From NCBI GenBank assembly GCA_020634115.1, contig JACKCH010000011.1:744001-808000 (forward strand): a DNA stretch of 64,000 nucleotides. The letters are read 5' to 3'. Below, in pieces: positions 56,404 through 64,000 of the stretch; position 1 is the first letter of the stretch, and each line of letters begins with the position of its first letter. This DNA comes from Anaerolineaceae bacterium. Lineage in GTDB: Bacteria > Chloroflexota > Anaerolineae > Aggregatilineales > Phototrophicaceae. The translations under genes were made by a program, and so were the position numbers. Under the pieces are notes generated by a model, which saw only the letters and a list, made by a program, of their open reading frames with translations, did no database searches and was not told the origin of the DNA.

Positions 56404-58201
56404 TTTCACCAACCTCCTCCCAGCGCCGGGTGAGCCGGAACTGTAACAGAGTCAATGTGCCGACGATCAGGAAGATCATCACCGCAATGGCCGAGGCATA
56501 GCCGAAGTCTCGCGTGCCGCTGGAGGAAAACGCAAAGCGATAGGTATACGTCATCAGGTTATCGGTATGGCCGACGGGCGGCGCGGCTGTCCCCGCGATG
56601 GGAGGGCCGCCTTCGATCAGGCCTTCGATCAGCAAAAAATTATTGAAATTAAACGTAAACGAAGCGATCAATAATGGGCCAACCGCGACCAGCAGCAGCG
56701 GCAGCGTCAGACTCCAGAATTTATGCCAGGCGTTCGCGCCATCAACTTCTGCCGCCTCATAAATTGAGGCCGAGATGGATTGCAACGCACCGCTGCACAG
56801 GAGCATGAAGTAGGGATAGGCGAACCACAGGTTGACCAACAGAATCATGAACTTCGCCCAGCCGGGGTCATTGAAAAATGCCGGGGAACTGCCGAAGATG
56901 TTCCGCAGCGTGGCCGGGATGACGCCCACATTCGAGTTGAACATGCCGCGCCAGATCAGAATCCCGATCATGCCGGGGATGGCATACGGGACAATCAGGA
57001 GTGACCGGATGACTTTTACACCAGGGAAATCCCGATTGAGGATGAGCGCCATGAACAGTCCCAGCGAGAAGGCGGTCAATACCGACAGGAAGGCAAAGGC
57101 CACCGTCCAGCCGAACACCTTGAACAACGGGACAGGCAGCAGCGTATCGAACAGGTTCACCATCGGCTCAGCGAAGACCGCCAGCAGCAGCAGTGGCACG
57201 ACCACGCGCCGCACCAGCCAGATTTCCATAATGTCGGTCTTGCCAAAAAAGCGGTAGATCCCCCAACCCGCCGCGATAGCGACTACAAAGCGCCATAAGA
57301 AGGTCAGGAACTGTGGGCCAAGATCGTTCAATCCGCTGAAAAACCCGGTAATCCGGGCGAAATTGTTCAGACCAATCGGCACCCAGTAACCAATAGGCGC
57401 GAACGTGCCATCCGGCGCGACAAACTGCCCCTGGCTGTCATCTGCCTTATAAACGGTGCCCGTTTCCATATCGGTCAGTGTGTTGGCCGCCGGGTCGAAT
57501 ACCCACTTCGAGACAAACGCTCCGGCTGCATTCCGGCTCTTGATGCCAATTGGGTTGGCTGAGTCACCAAACTGCATGGTTTGCAGGGTCGTCAACGCCT
57601 GGAAGCGCTCACCGCCGGTCAGCACTGTTAGCCCATCCATCGCGCTCGGAATGCCGTTATCGTCATACGGGCCTGTGCCGCTGACGCCCGGGGTCACGGG
57701 CTGTAATGGCTGGTCGGGAAGTGCGAAGAAGGCATTGCCGTTAGCATCCACCAGCCACAGGCCGAAACGATCCCCGGCTTCGTTGCCAAAGGGTGTCCAG
57801 GCGTAGCTGGTGCCGCCTTCGGGGAGATACGTGCGCTGTGCCAGGAGTTCGGCAACTTCGACTTTGCTCTGGCGGTGGCCGTCGCTGAAGTTGGTGAAGG
57901 ACACATAGAGCGTGTAAAACATCGGGTAGAGCGCCATCAGGACAATCAACGCCAGGGCAGGAGACATCCAGCGCAGCGGCCACAGCCCAGGCACGAGGGT
58001 AATCACAGTGACAATCAACGCGGTTGCCGCAATCGCGAGCGCCAGAAAGATATTGCCATCGCCGCCGATGCTGACGGCCAGCAGCAGGGCAAAAACGTTA
58101 ATGACGGCCAGCGCCAGCAGCCGCAAGATCAAGCCTACCGGGGATGAGGACAGGGCTGGGGGCCCGGTAAAGCCCCCAGCACGTGCCAGCGCAGTACGCA
58201 T
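56396..58201 (-). CDS. malF: Maltodextrin-type ABC transporter, permease MalF
   Basis: 601 residues, longer than E. coli MalF (514). After two or three N-terminal helices comes a large extracytoplasmic region (about 110-290: DRFGLWLVDANGNAFFALPDQPLQPV, GGERFQALTTLQTMQFGDS, FVSKWVFDPAANTL), the counterpart of the MalF P2 loop that holds MalE. The C-terminal channel part contains SLLIVPYAIPGMIGILIWRGMFN and the EAA loop EAAEVDGANAWHKFWSLTLPLLLVAVG. It starts two bp after the MalE stop. Confidence 0.92.
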   Translation of the reverse strand: MRTALARAGGFTGPPALSSSPVGLILRLLALAVINVFALLLAVSIGGDGNIFLALAIAATALIVTVITLVPGLWPLRWMSPALALIVLMALYPMFYTLYVSFTNFSDGHRQSKVEVAELLAQRTYLPEGGTSYAWTPFGNEAGDRFGLWLVDANGNAFFALPDQPLQPVTPGVSGTGPYDDNGIPSAMDGLTVLTGGERFQALTTLQTMQFGDSANPIGIKSRNAAGAFVSKWVFDPAANTLTDMETGTVYKADDSQGQFVAPDGTFAPIGYWVPIGLNNFARITGFFSGLNDLGPQFLTFLWRFVVAIAAGWGIYRFFGKTDIMEIWLVRRVVVPLLLLAVFAEPMVNLFDTLLPVPLFKVFGWTVAFAFLSVLTAFSLGLFMALILNRDFPGVKVIRSLLIVPYAIPGMIGILIWRGMFNSNVGVIPATLRNIFGSSPAFFNDPGWAKFMILLVNLWFAYPYFMLLCSGALQSISASIYEAAEVDGANAWHKFWSLTLPLLLVAVGPLLIASFTFNFNNFLLIEGLIEGGPPIAGTAAPPVGHTDNLMTYTYRFAFSSSGTRDFGYASAIAVMIFLIVGTLTLLQFRLTRRWEEVGENV

Positions 58202-58203
58202 GG

Positions 58204-60045
58204 TTAACCGCCGACTGCTACAGTCAGCAGATTGGTTGAACTGTCGAACGAGAAGGTGACAGGCTCATTGTCAGTGGATACGGTGAAGGGGATATTGTCA
58301 CCACCGGCTGCACCCTCCGCGCCGTAGTTCACGTCCCAACTCTGGTTCAGAGCGGCTTTCACTTCATAATCGCCCGCCGGGAGCACATCGGTGCTGAAGC
58401 TGTAGATGCCATCACCATCGGCGTCCTGCATCCAGGAGAGCAGGCAGTCCGGCGACCAGTCACCAGGGCAGCCAATCGCGGCCTGGTAGCTGCCGGGGGC
58501 GCTCACAATCAGCGAGTTCACATCGTCGGTGATCCAGTGCGAATTCGGGTCAAACAGGAAGGTCACATGGGTATCGGAAGCCAGTGACAGGGTGATGTTA
58601 TCGCCACCAGCTGCCCCGCCCTTGCCATAGTTCACGTCCCAGGTGCCGTTGAGTGCGGCTTTGTATTCATAGTCTCCGGCGGGCAGATCAAAAGCGGCCT
58701 GCCAGATACCATCGTCTTCACCCAGGCTCATGCGAGTGTTTTCACATTCCGGCTGCCAGTTGCCGGGGCAGCCCAGCGCCTCTTGAATAGTGCCGGGCAG
58801 CCCGACATATTCACCGGTTTCCGAGGTGGTCGAGCCAGTGACGCGTCCGGCGATCAAGTCACGGATTTGTGCGGCGGCATCGGTGAAGGCTGTCGCACCA
58901 TCCAGTTCCTGTGTGATGGTGAACTGCTGCGCGTTACCCCATGCGCCCCATACGGAACTCATCTGCGGGATAGACGGCTGGGGTTCACCCACCAGACCGG
59001 CATGGAGGAAGGCTTCCAGGTCAGGGTCAGCCAGCGATTCCAGCACCGGCAGATAGGCAGGCGGACGCGGGTCAGCATCATACATGGCCTGCATTGGCTC
59101 CGTGTTCGCCATGAAGTCGAGCAGGAAAGCCTCGGCCAGCAGTTGATTTTCGCTGTAGGCGCTAATCATGAAGCCCTGGCCGCCGATGAAGGGTTTGCCC
59201 GGCCCGGCAGGTCCGGCAGGCAGATCGCTGATGGCATAGGGGATACCGGATTGGCGGATACGTGGCAGCGCCCAGGGGCCGGTAATAATCATGGCCGCGT
59301 CGCCGCCCTCAAATTTAGCGTGCATCACGTCGTAGTTGACATCCGCCACCAGATAGCCGCCTTCGGCCATACTTTGCAGCCACTGTCCGGCAGCGATAGC
59401 GCCTGGACTGTCAATGCCCACATCTTCGGGGTTATAGTTGCCATTTGCATCCAACCCAAACACGTAGCCGCCATAGGCGCTCATGATCGGGAAGTAGTGA
59501 TAGGCGTCGTTGGTCTGAATCAGGTAGCCGAACTCGCTGGCGCCGGAGCCGACCAGTTCTTCGGTGATGGACTTAACTTCATCCCAGGTCGTGGGCGCAT
59601 CCGGCACCAGTTCCGGGTTGCGGAAGAAGGCGACATTTTCAACCGCATAGGGCATCCCGTAGAGTTCGCCGTTATAGGTGAACAGGGCCAGCGCCGCCGG
59701 GTTGAATTCCGCCGCTTTGTCGCCCAGGTCAAGCGGGACGACTGAGCCGTTCAGCACGAGTTCGCCAATCCAGTCATGGGCGGCGATGATGATGTCCGGG
59801 CCTTCGCCCGCCGGGCCAGCAACTGGCAGATTGGCGCGAATATCGCCCATGCCGATTTCGTCCACGCGCACGGTGACGCCGAAATCCGCCGAGAACTGTT
59901 CAACCAGAGGGGTGAGGGCTTTTTCACGGGTGTTATCTGCCCAGATCAGCAGGTCAGGACGCCCGTCCTGAGCAGTGACCGGCACGCCGACGATCATCGT
60001 CAGGCATACCGCCAATAAAATCATCACACTAAACCATTTCTTCAT
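58204..60045 (-). CDS. malE: Maltodextrin-binding protein fused to two X25-type starch-binding domains
   Basis: 613 residues. Signal peptide MKKWFSVMILLAVCLTMIVG ... VTAQ, then a MalE-type receptor to about 410 (DLLIWADNTREKALTPLVEQF, SGASEFGYLIQTNDAYHYFPIMSAYGGYVFG, GGDAAMIITGPWALPRIRQSG). Two homologous domains follow (about 418-512 and 515-613), each with CPGxWxPxC, then LPAGDYEYKAALN and WDVNYGxxGAAGGDNI. That is the X25 pattern of amylopullulanases, which binds starch or dextrins. A receptor with its own carbohydrate-binding tail is unusual. AGGAGG lies ten bases before the ATG. Confidence 0.9.
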   Translation of the reverse strand: MKKWFSVMILLAVCLTMIVGVPVTAQDGRPDLLIWADNTREKALTPLVEQFSADFGVTVRVDEIGMGDIRANLPVAGPAGEGPDIIIAAHDWIGELVLNGSVVPLDLGDKAAEFNPAALALFTYNGELYGMPYAVENVAFFRNPELVPDAPTTWDEVKSITEELVGSGASEFGYLIQTNDAYHYFPIMSAYGGYVFGLDANGNYNPEDVGIDSPGAIAAGQWLQSMAEGGYLVADVNYDVMHAKFEGGDAAMIITGPWALPRIRQSGIPYAISDLPAGPAGPGKPFIGGQGFMISAYSENQLLAEAFLLDFMANTEPMQAMYDADPRPPAYLPVLESLADPDLEAFLHAGLVGEPQPSIPQMSSVWGAWGNAQQFTITQELDGATAFTDAAAQIRDLIAGRVTGSTTSETGEYVGLPGTIQEALGCPGNWQPECENTRMSLGEDDGIWQAAFDLPAGDYEYKAALNGTWDVNYGKGGAAGGDNITLSLASDTHVTFLFDPNSHWITDDVNSLIVSAPGSYQAAIGCPGDWSPDCLLSWMQDADGDGIYSFSTDVLPAGDYEVKAALNQSWDVNYGAEGAAGGDNIPFTVSTDNEPVTFSFDSSTNLLTVAVGG

Positions 60046-60079
60046 GTAAAACGACCTCCTAAAAACGAGTAATGACTAG

Positions 60080-60105
60080 TCGATTGTGATCGATTATTTG
60101 CAAAT
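60080..60105. promoter_or_regulatory. Two small palindromes ahead of the maltodextrin operon
   Basis: TCGAT-TGTG-ATCGA at 60080-60093 and ATTTGCAAAT at 60096-60105, within 60 bp of the MalE start. They could be operators for the LacI- or MarR-family regulator encoded next door. No -10/-35 pair is clear. Confidence 0.4.
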
Positions 60106-60123
60106 AGAGCATTTCTGACTGGC

Positions 60124-60146
60124 GACACCACCTCCTTTCAGGTGTC
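60124..60146. other. Hairpin at the end of the MarR gene
   Basis: GACACC / GGTGTC with an eleven-base loop covering the MarR stop codon. No T-tract; may be a weak terminator or just coding sequence. Confidence 0.35.
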
Positions 60147-60632
60147 CTGAATCCCCAGGTGAACGCGCAGCGAAGTGCGCATGTGCTTCAAGAGTTGGAT
60201 CAGCTGTTCCTGCTCCGGTGCGGGGCGGTGCGCAAGACACTCAGCAATGTATTGTTCGTGGGCAGCGTAGGCGCGTTCCCGTAAATCCGCGCCTGCGGAG
60301 GTGAGGGCGACGCGCTGCGCCCGGCGATCCTCAGGGTCGGTTACACGGTGAACCAGGCCGACGGCTTCCATCTGGTCTATCAAGCGGGTAATTGTGCTGC
60401 GGGCAAACAGCATCCGGTCACTGAGATCGGTGAGTCGGCGGCCATCGAAGGGATGCAGCAGGGTGAGGACGCGATACTGCGAAGGGGTCAGATCGAACTG
60501 CGCCAGAACTCGACGGTCTGCGTTATCCAGCAGTACATAGACATCATGAATCAGCCGGTAGAGGCTGGTGGCGGGAGTTCCCAATTCAATTTCATCAGAA
60601 AGAAAAGGATCAAATAACATTTTGTTGCACAT
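60138..60632 (-). CDS. MarR-family transcriptional regulator
   Basis: 164 residues with a winged HTH at about 40-110: LTPSQYRVLTLLHPFDGRRLTDLSDRMLFARSTITRLIDQMEAVGLV and the wing RVTDPEDRRAQRVALTSAG. The starts at 60632 and 60620 lack clear ribosome sites, and a longer frame to 60707 passes through a palindrome, so I take 60632. It lies between the two sugar operons; it may control either. A perfect palindrome at 60638-60653 directly upstream suggests autoregulation. Confidence 0.88.
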   Translation of the reverse strand: MCNKMLFDPFLSDEIELGTPATSLYRLIHDVYVLLDNADRRVLAQFDLTPSQYRVLTLLHPFDGRRLTDLSDRMLFARSTITRLIDQMEAVGLVHRVTDPEDRRAQRVALTSAGADLRERAYAAHEQYIAECLAHRPAPEQEQLIQLLKHMRTSLRVHLGIQDT

Positions 60633-60637
60633 AAAAC

Positions 60638-60653
60638 TGTTGCGTATGCAACA
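60638..60653. promoter_or_regulatory. MarR operator candidate
   Basis: Perfect inverted repeat TGTTGC-GTAT-GCAACA, 6 bp from the assumed start codon. A further half-site TTGTTGC lies at 60622-60628. MarR proteins bind palindromes of this size. Confidence 0.65.
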
Positions 60654-60800
60654 ATCATAACGCGACTGTGGGGCGATTGTCAACCAATCTACTTTGTGCA
60701 GAATCAATGAATTGGCCGATGATATTCATTTTGATAGGCTGAAATTTGCTGGATGCGTCGCGGGCGGTCTCCACCCCGAGGTACTTCACTTGAATAATAC

Positions 60801-61817
60801 TTATTTGACAGAGTCCCGTTCAATATAGGGACAGGGGAGCTGATGTTGAATCGGTGTCATCATCGGAGAGTCGGATTCAAGCTGCTCAATGAGATAGGTA
60901 ATCGCCCAGCGTCCCATCTCGTAATGGGGGAGCTGCATGGTAGACAATCCTGGCCGCAGTGCCTCGGCGATGCTGTTCTGGTTATCGAACCCGACAATGG
61001 CGACATCTTCGGGGATACGCAGCCCTTGTTCCTTCAAGGCATCGTAGGCTCCCATCGCCGTTCGATCCGTGCCACAGAAAATGGCGGTGGGCGGGTTGGA
61101 CAAGTGCATCAATTCATAGCCAAAACGATAGCCTGAATCCGCATGGCCGCTGCCTTTGCTGACCAATATCTCATCATACGGCAGGTTGTAATCGGCCAGC
61201 GCTTGTTGATACCCGGCCAGCCGTCCTTTGGAGGCCGCCGTACCGGGTTCGGTGGGGTGAATGTTGATGTAGGCCACTCGCTGGTGTCCGGCATCGAGTA
61301 GTCTCTGTGTAGCCTCATAACCGCCCTGGAATTCGTTCGGGACAACCGAGGCCAGGGAGCGGTCTTCCGCATAGCAGTTTGCCAGCACGGTTGGCACTTG
61401 CGTGATTGATTCGGGCAGGGTCACTGGTTGGTGATACATCGCGGCGTAGATAATGCCTTCGACTTCGCGCTCAACCAGGGTTTTGATGGCTTTTTCGGCG
61501 CGGGCCGGGTTATCCCCCATATCAATCACCAGCAGGATATAGTCCTGATCCCACACAGCGTCCTGAGCGCCGCGGATGATTTCCCCGGCGAACGGCGAAG
61601 TTGCCACTTCATCCGTCAAAAATCCGATCAAGCGCGAACGCTGGGTACGCATGTGGCGGGCGGAAAAACTGGGATAGTAGTCGAGTTCGCGCATCGCATC
61701 CAGGACACGCAGGCGGGTTTCTTCCTTCACATACGGATGGTTATTCAGCACACGGGAGACTGTCCCCGCCCCGACACCCGCTTTATCGGCAATATCCTGT
61801 AATGTTGCCCGTTTCAC
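60801..61817 (-). CDS. LacI-family transcriptional regulator
   Basis: 338 residues. The N-terminal HTH reads ATLQDIADKAGVGAGTVSRVLNNHPYVKEETR, with the hinge helix LDYYPSFSARHMR. The ligand-binding part follows (LIGFLTDEVATSPFAGEIIRGAQ, AIFCGTDRTAMGAYDALKEQGLRIPEDVAIVGFDNQ). Start is GTG 61817. It is the last gene of the sugar operon with GH32-like enzyme and two permeases, 24 bp behind the GH32-like gene, and should respond to the sugar it imports. Confidence 0.94.
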   Translation of the reverse strand: MKRATLQDIADKAGVGAGTVSRVLNNHPYVKEETRLRVLDAMRELDYYPSFSARHMRTQRSRLIGFLTDEVATSPFAGEIIRGAQDAVWDQDYILLVIDMGDNPARAEKAIKTLVEREVEGIIYAAMYHQPVTLPESITQVPTVLANCYAEDRSLASVVPNEFQGGYEATQRLLDAGHQRVAYINIHPTEPGTAASKGRLAGYQQALADYNLPYDEILVSKGSGHADSGYRFGYELMHLSNPPTAIFCGTDRTAMGAYDALKEQGLRIPEDVAIVGFDNQNSIAEALRPGLSTMQLPHYEMGRWAITYLIEQLESDSPMMTPIQHQLPCPYIERDSVK

Positions 61818-61841
61818 CGGTTTCTGCCCTCTGATGCGACT

Positions 61842-62807
61842 TTACTCCTTTTTGACCAGCAGGCGTCCGTCCTCCCCAATCGTAACCGGCATAGGGTCAC
61901 TGATTTCGCCGACGAATTCACCTGCTGTATTAAAATTCAGAAACCCCATGAAGTTCCAGTTGCCGTCACTACCCTGCACCAGTTTGCCGGAGTACAGGGT
62001 GCCATTCTCATCTCCCACCAGAAATTCATCGGCGAGATAGCGAAATGGCCCGTTCGGGTTGTCACTCACCAGATAGTGAGTTCCCGTTACCGGTGTGATC
62101 GGGGTACGCTGCCGCCGCACCTGGGAGTGATGGCCGGCGGATGTGGAGAATAGCAGATAGTAGCGCCCCTGGATAGGGACGAGCTGCGGCACTTCCATAT
62201 CACCAAACTCGCCCGGCGCAGTGACCGGCTCCTGGATTGCCCACTGGTGCAGATCGGGCGACGTGGCATGAGCGATGACGCCGCGCCCGTCGGCGGGGCC
62301 ATCTTTGACCCGCGCTGTGATATAGGCATGAAAGATGCCGGTTTCCGGGTCACGGAACAAGTATGGGTCGCGCCAGGCTTCATCATGCCACGCGGAGAAG
62401 TCCAGTTTTTCGTACCGCTGCGGGTCGGCCTCCATGAGCGGCGTGGTGCCGACACGTTCCCAGTGCAGCAGGTCTTTGGAAGTCGCGTACCCGACGCGCT
62501 GGATATAGCCGCGTTCCCGGCGGGTGCTGCCCGTGTAGAACAGATACCATATCCCTTCGTGGCGAATAATGCTGCCCGTCCAGGTCGTGAAATCATCCCA
62601 GGAAGGGGTGGTTGCGGGTGCGATGGCGTCCGGCAGAATCTCCCAGTGACGCAGGTCTTGCGAAACCGCATGACCGACGGACACGTTCCAGTGCCGGAGA
62701 TGCTCCATCTTCAGGGATTTATCCGCTTGCAGATAGAAGATATGCGTGCCGGATTCATCCTGAGCAAACCAGAAGTCCCACACCCACTTGTTCGCTAGTT
62801 TCAACAT
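61842..62807 (-). CDS. GH32-like beta-propeller glycoside hydrolase
   Basis: 321 residues, five-bladed beta-propeller fold. Near the N-terminus WVWDFWFAQDESG replaces the WMNDPNG nucleophile motif of GH32, with Asp kept; DEAWRDPYLFRDPETG holds the RDP motif of the transition state, and GDMEVPQLVPIQGRYYLL the acid/base Glu region. These point to GH32 or GH43-related enzymes acting on fructose- or arabinose-type sugars; the substrate cannot be set. It has no signal peptide. Neighbours are a LacI regulator and two sugar permeases. Confidence 0.82.
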   Translation of the reverse strand: MLKLANKWVWDFWFAQDESGTHIFYLQADKSLKMEHLRHWNVSVGHAVSQDLRHWEILPDAIAPATTPSWDDFTTWTGSIIRHEGIWYLFYTGSTRRERGYIQRVGYATSKDLLHWERVGTTPLMEADPQRYEKLDFSAWHDEAWRDPYLFRDPETGIFHAYITARVKDGPADGRGVIAHATSPDLHQWAIQEPVTAPGEFGDMEVPQLVPIQGRYYLLFSTSAGHHSQVRRQRTPITPVTGTHYLVSDNPNGPFRYLADEFLVGDENGTLYSGKLVQGSDGNWNFMGFLNFNTAGEFVGEISDPMPVTIGEDGRLLVKKE

Positions 62808-62810
62808 GAG

Positions 62811-63731
62811 CTAACCTTTTACACCTGTCGAAGCAATACTTTCAATAAATGTGCGTTGCAGCAGCAGATAGACAATCAGCACCGGAATCGTCAATGTGGA
62901 CAGGTATGCCATAATTTCGCCCCAGGCGATGTCCAGTTGGAAGAAGTATTGCAGCCCCACCATCACCGGGCGGTACTCTTCCTGCTGCACCACGATCAAC
63001 GGCCATAAGAACTGATTCCACATATCCAGGATACGGAGAATCGTGGCGGTAGCAATGACCGGCCCGGAAATTGGGATGATGATACGCCAATAAATCTGGA
63101 AAGAGTTAGCCCCGTCAATCCGGGCGGCTTCAACGATCTCCTGCGGCAGGTCTTTGAAAAACGAGTAGAACAGGAATATCTGGAACGCCGACGCGATGAA
63201 CGGGATGATCTGGACATGGTGCGAGTTAAGCCACCCATGCGTGATATAAATCCCGTCCAGGCCGATATGCAGCCAGGGCAGGGTATTCACGATCAGCAGC
63301 AAGGGGATAGCAAACGTCTCAAACGGGACGATGAACGTTGCCAGAATCACCGAAAAGATCGTGTTCTTGGCCCGCCAGCGCAGCAGCGCGAATGAGAAGG
63401 CGGCCATTGAATTGACAATCAGGCCAAGAGCGACGGTAGTGGCTGTGACCAGGACGGAGTTGCCCACGAAGGTCGCCATCGGCACGCGGCGAAAGGCATC
63501 TATATAGTTCTGGAACGAGAGATCCCCCACCGGCAGGAAGGCGCGGATGGATGACGTGTCGCGCAGCAGTTGTATCTCGGGCTTGAGTGACGAGAAGAGC
63601 ATGAACAGAATCGGCAGGACGAAAATCAGTGCCACGAAAATCAGGAACGTGTATTTGCCTGCCAGTGAGAAGGAAAAGCGGTTCTGAGATGGCAGTCGCA
63701 TTGTTTTTGCAGTCTGGGTTTGCGTGGTCAT
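62811..63731 (-). CDS. Carbohydrate ABC transporter permease (MalG/UgpE type)
   Basis: 306-residue permease with six helices. The EAA loop reads EAARIDGANSFQIYWRIIIPISGPVIAT; ILATFIVPFETFAIPLLLIVNTLPW is the helix before it. It pairs with the permease at 63728-64000 to import a sugar, presumably substrate or product of the GH32-like enzyme. The start overlaps the upstream stop (ATGA). Confidence 0.92.
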   Translation of the reverse strand: MTTQTQTAKTMRLPSQNRFSFSLAGKYTFLIFVALIFVLPILFMLFSSLKPEIQLLRDTSSIRAFLPVGDLSFQNYIDAFRRVPMATFVGNSVLVTATTVALGLIVNSMAAFSFALLRWRAKNTIFSVILATFIVPFETFAIPLLLIVNTLPWLHIGLDGIYITHGWLNSHHVQIIPFIASAFQIFLFYSFFKDLPQEIVEAARIDGANSFQIYWRIIIPISGPVIATATILRILDMWNQFLWPLIVVQQEEYRPVMVGLQYFFQLDIAWGEIMAYLSTLTIPVLIVYLLLQRTFIESIASTGVKG

Positions 63732-64000
63732 GCGGCTTTCTCCCGCGTCAGGTAACGCTGAATCAGGGTGATACTCAGGACGATGAAAAAGAGAACCACT
63801 GAGATGGTGGAGCCACCGGCAATATCCTGCTTCTCATAGCCCCGAATGACCGTCTGGAACACAATGGACTGGGTGGAGTCCAGCGGGCCGCCGCGTGTCA
63901 TGGTCTGGATTTGCGGGTATAGCCCGAACGCCTGCATGGTGATGATGACGAGGACGAAAATCGCGGTACTCCGCAGCCCCGGCCAGGTCACATAACGAAA
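63728..64000 (-). CDS. Carbohydrate ABC transporter permease (UgpA/MalF type), 5' part outside window
   Basis: Only the last 90 codons are in the window; the frame is open through position 64000 (RYVTWPGLRSTAIFVLVIITM), so the gene starts to the right. GLYPQIQTMTRGGPLDSTQSIVFQ is the usual C-terminal periplasmic loop of UgpA/MsmF-type permeases and the end is the last helix. The binding-protein gene is probably further to the right. Confidence 0.9.
   Translation of the reverse strand, partial: FRYVTWPGLRSTAIFVLVIITMQAFGLYPQIQTMTRGGPLDSTQSIVFQTVIRGYEKQDIAGGSTISVVLFFIVLSITLIQRYLTREKAA

Noticed and set aside
60124..60146. Intrinsic terminator of the MarR gene
   Set aside because: The stem is only six bp with no T-tract, and overlaps the stop codon; listed only as a hairpin.
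1..64000. tRNA, rRNA, phage and transposase genes
   Set aside because: None could be recognised on either strand; the repeats do not encode proteins.

Overview
This 64 kb window looks like chromosomal DNA of a free-living Chloroflexota bacterium (Anaerolineae-like). That placement is an inference from the gene mix: GH63-type glucosidase plus GDE-type debranching enzyme, PIG-V-like mannosyltransferase, many sugar and amino-acid ABC importers, TIR-NACHT-HEAT proteins, and many short dispersed palindromic repeats. No rRNA, tRNA, phage, transposase or CRISPR array was seen. Coding is dense and both strands are used.

Layout, left to right. 0-6 kb: the tail of a STAND/NACHT-like HEAT-repeat protein cut by the left edge; a zinc/manganese ABC importer (ATPase and binding protein, no permease) divergent from a Fur/Zur regulator, with palindromic operators between them; a DUF952 protein; a MerR-type HTH protein and DprA. 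6-15 kb: GH63-like glucosidase and glycogen debranching enzyme in one operon; a Crp-family regulator with two small membrane proteins; a class-D-like sortase; a methyltransferase. 15-21 kb: aldo/keto reductase, a 997-residue TIR-NACHT-HEAT protein with three almost identical 93-bp repeats, and an FGGY sugar kinase. 21-27 kb: a membrane-anchored MurF-like ligase, a lipoprotein class B PBP, a secreted protein and a small zinc-ribbon protein.

27-38 kb: a BMP-type (nucleoside-like) ABC importer without binding protein, two unknown small genes, metK behind an S-box (SAM) riboswitch with terminator, a nucleotidyltransferase, IlvE, a PIG-V-like glycosyltransferase, an orphan Flp pilin of 48 residues, an SDR and an alpha/beta hydrolase without its usual nucleophile. 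39-53 kb: class II aldolase, an MmyB-like XRE regulator with a palindrome at its start codon, DUF2834 and DinB proteins, a feoA-feoB operon with FeoB split in two and an IdeR/DtxR-like box inside its promoter, a complete liv-type branched-chain amino-acid importer with a CRP-like site upstream, a YhhQ-type transporter, an MFS transporter and RlmN.

54-64 kb: a carbohydrate region entirely on the minus strand: a maltodextrin importer (MalE fused to two starch-binding X25-like domains, MalF, MalG) followed by a GH13 amylase, a MarR regulator, and a second sugar operon (two permeases, GH32-like hydrolase, LacI regulator) running off the right edge. Together with the debranching enzyme, the GH63-like enzyme and the FGGY kinase this suggests a life on plant- or biofilm-derived glucans and other sugars.

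The intergenic DNA carries several short repeat families: a roughly 185-230 bp element with terminal inverted repeats (seven copies), an 86-bp palindromic element (three copies and a half copy), GTAGGGAC-type hairpins, and TCAGTTT-like heptad repeats. The strongest candidates for unusual biology are the TIR-NACHT-HEAT protein with freshly duplicated repeats, the X25-tailed maltodextrin-binding protein, the split FeoB under an iron box, and the inverted-repeat elements.
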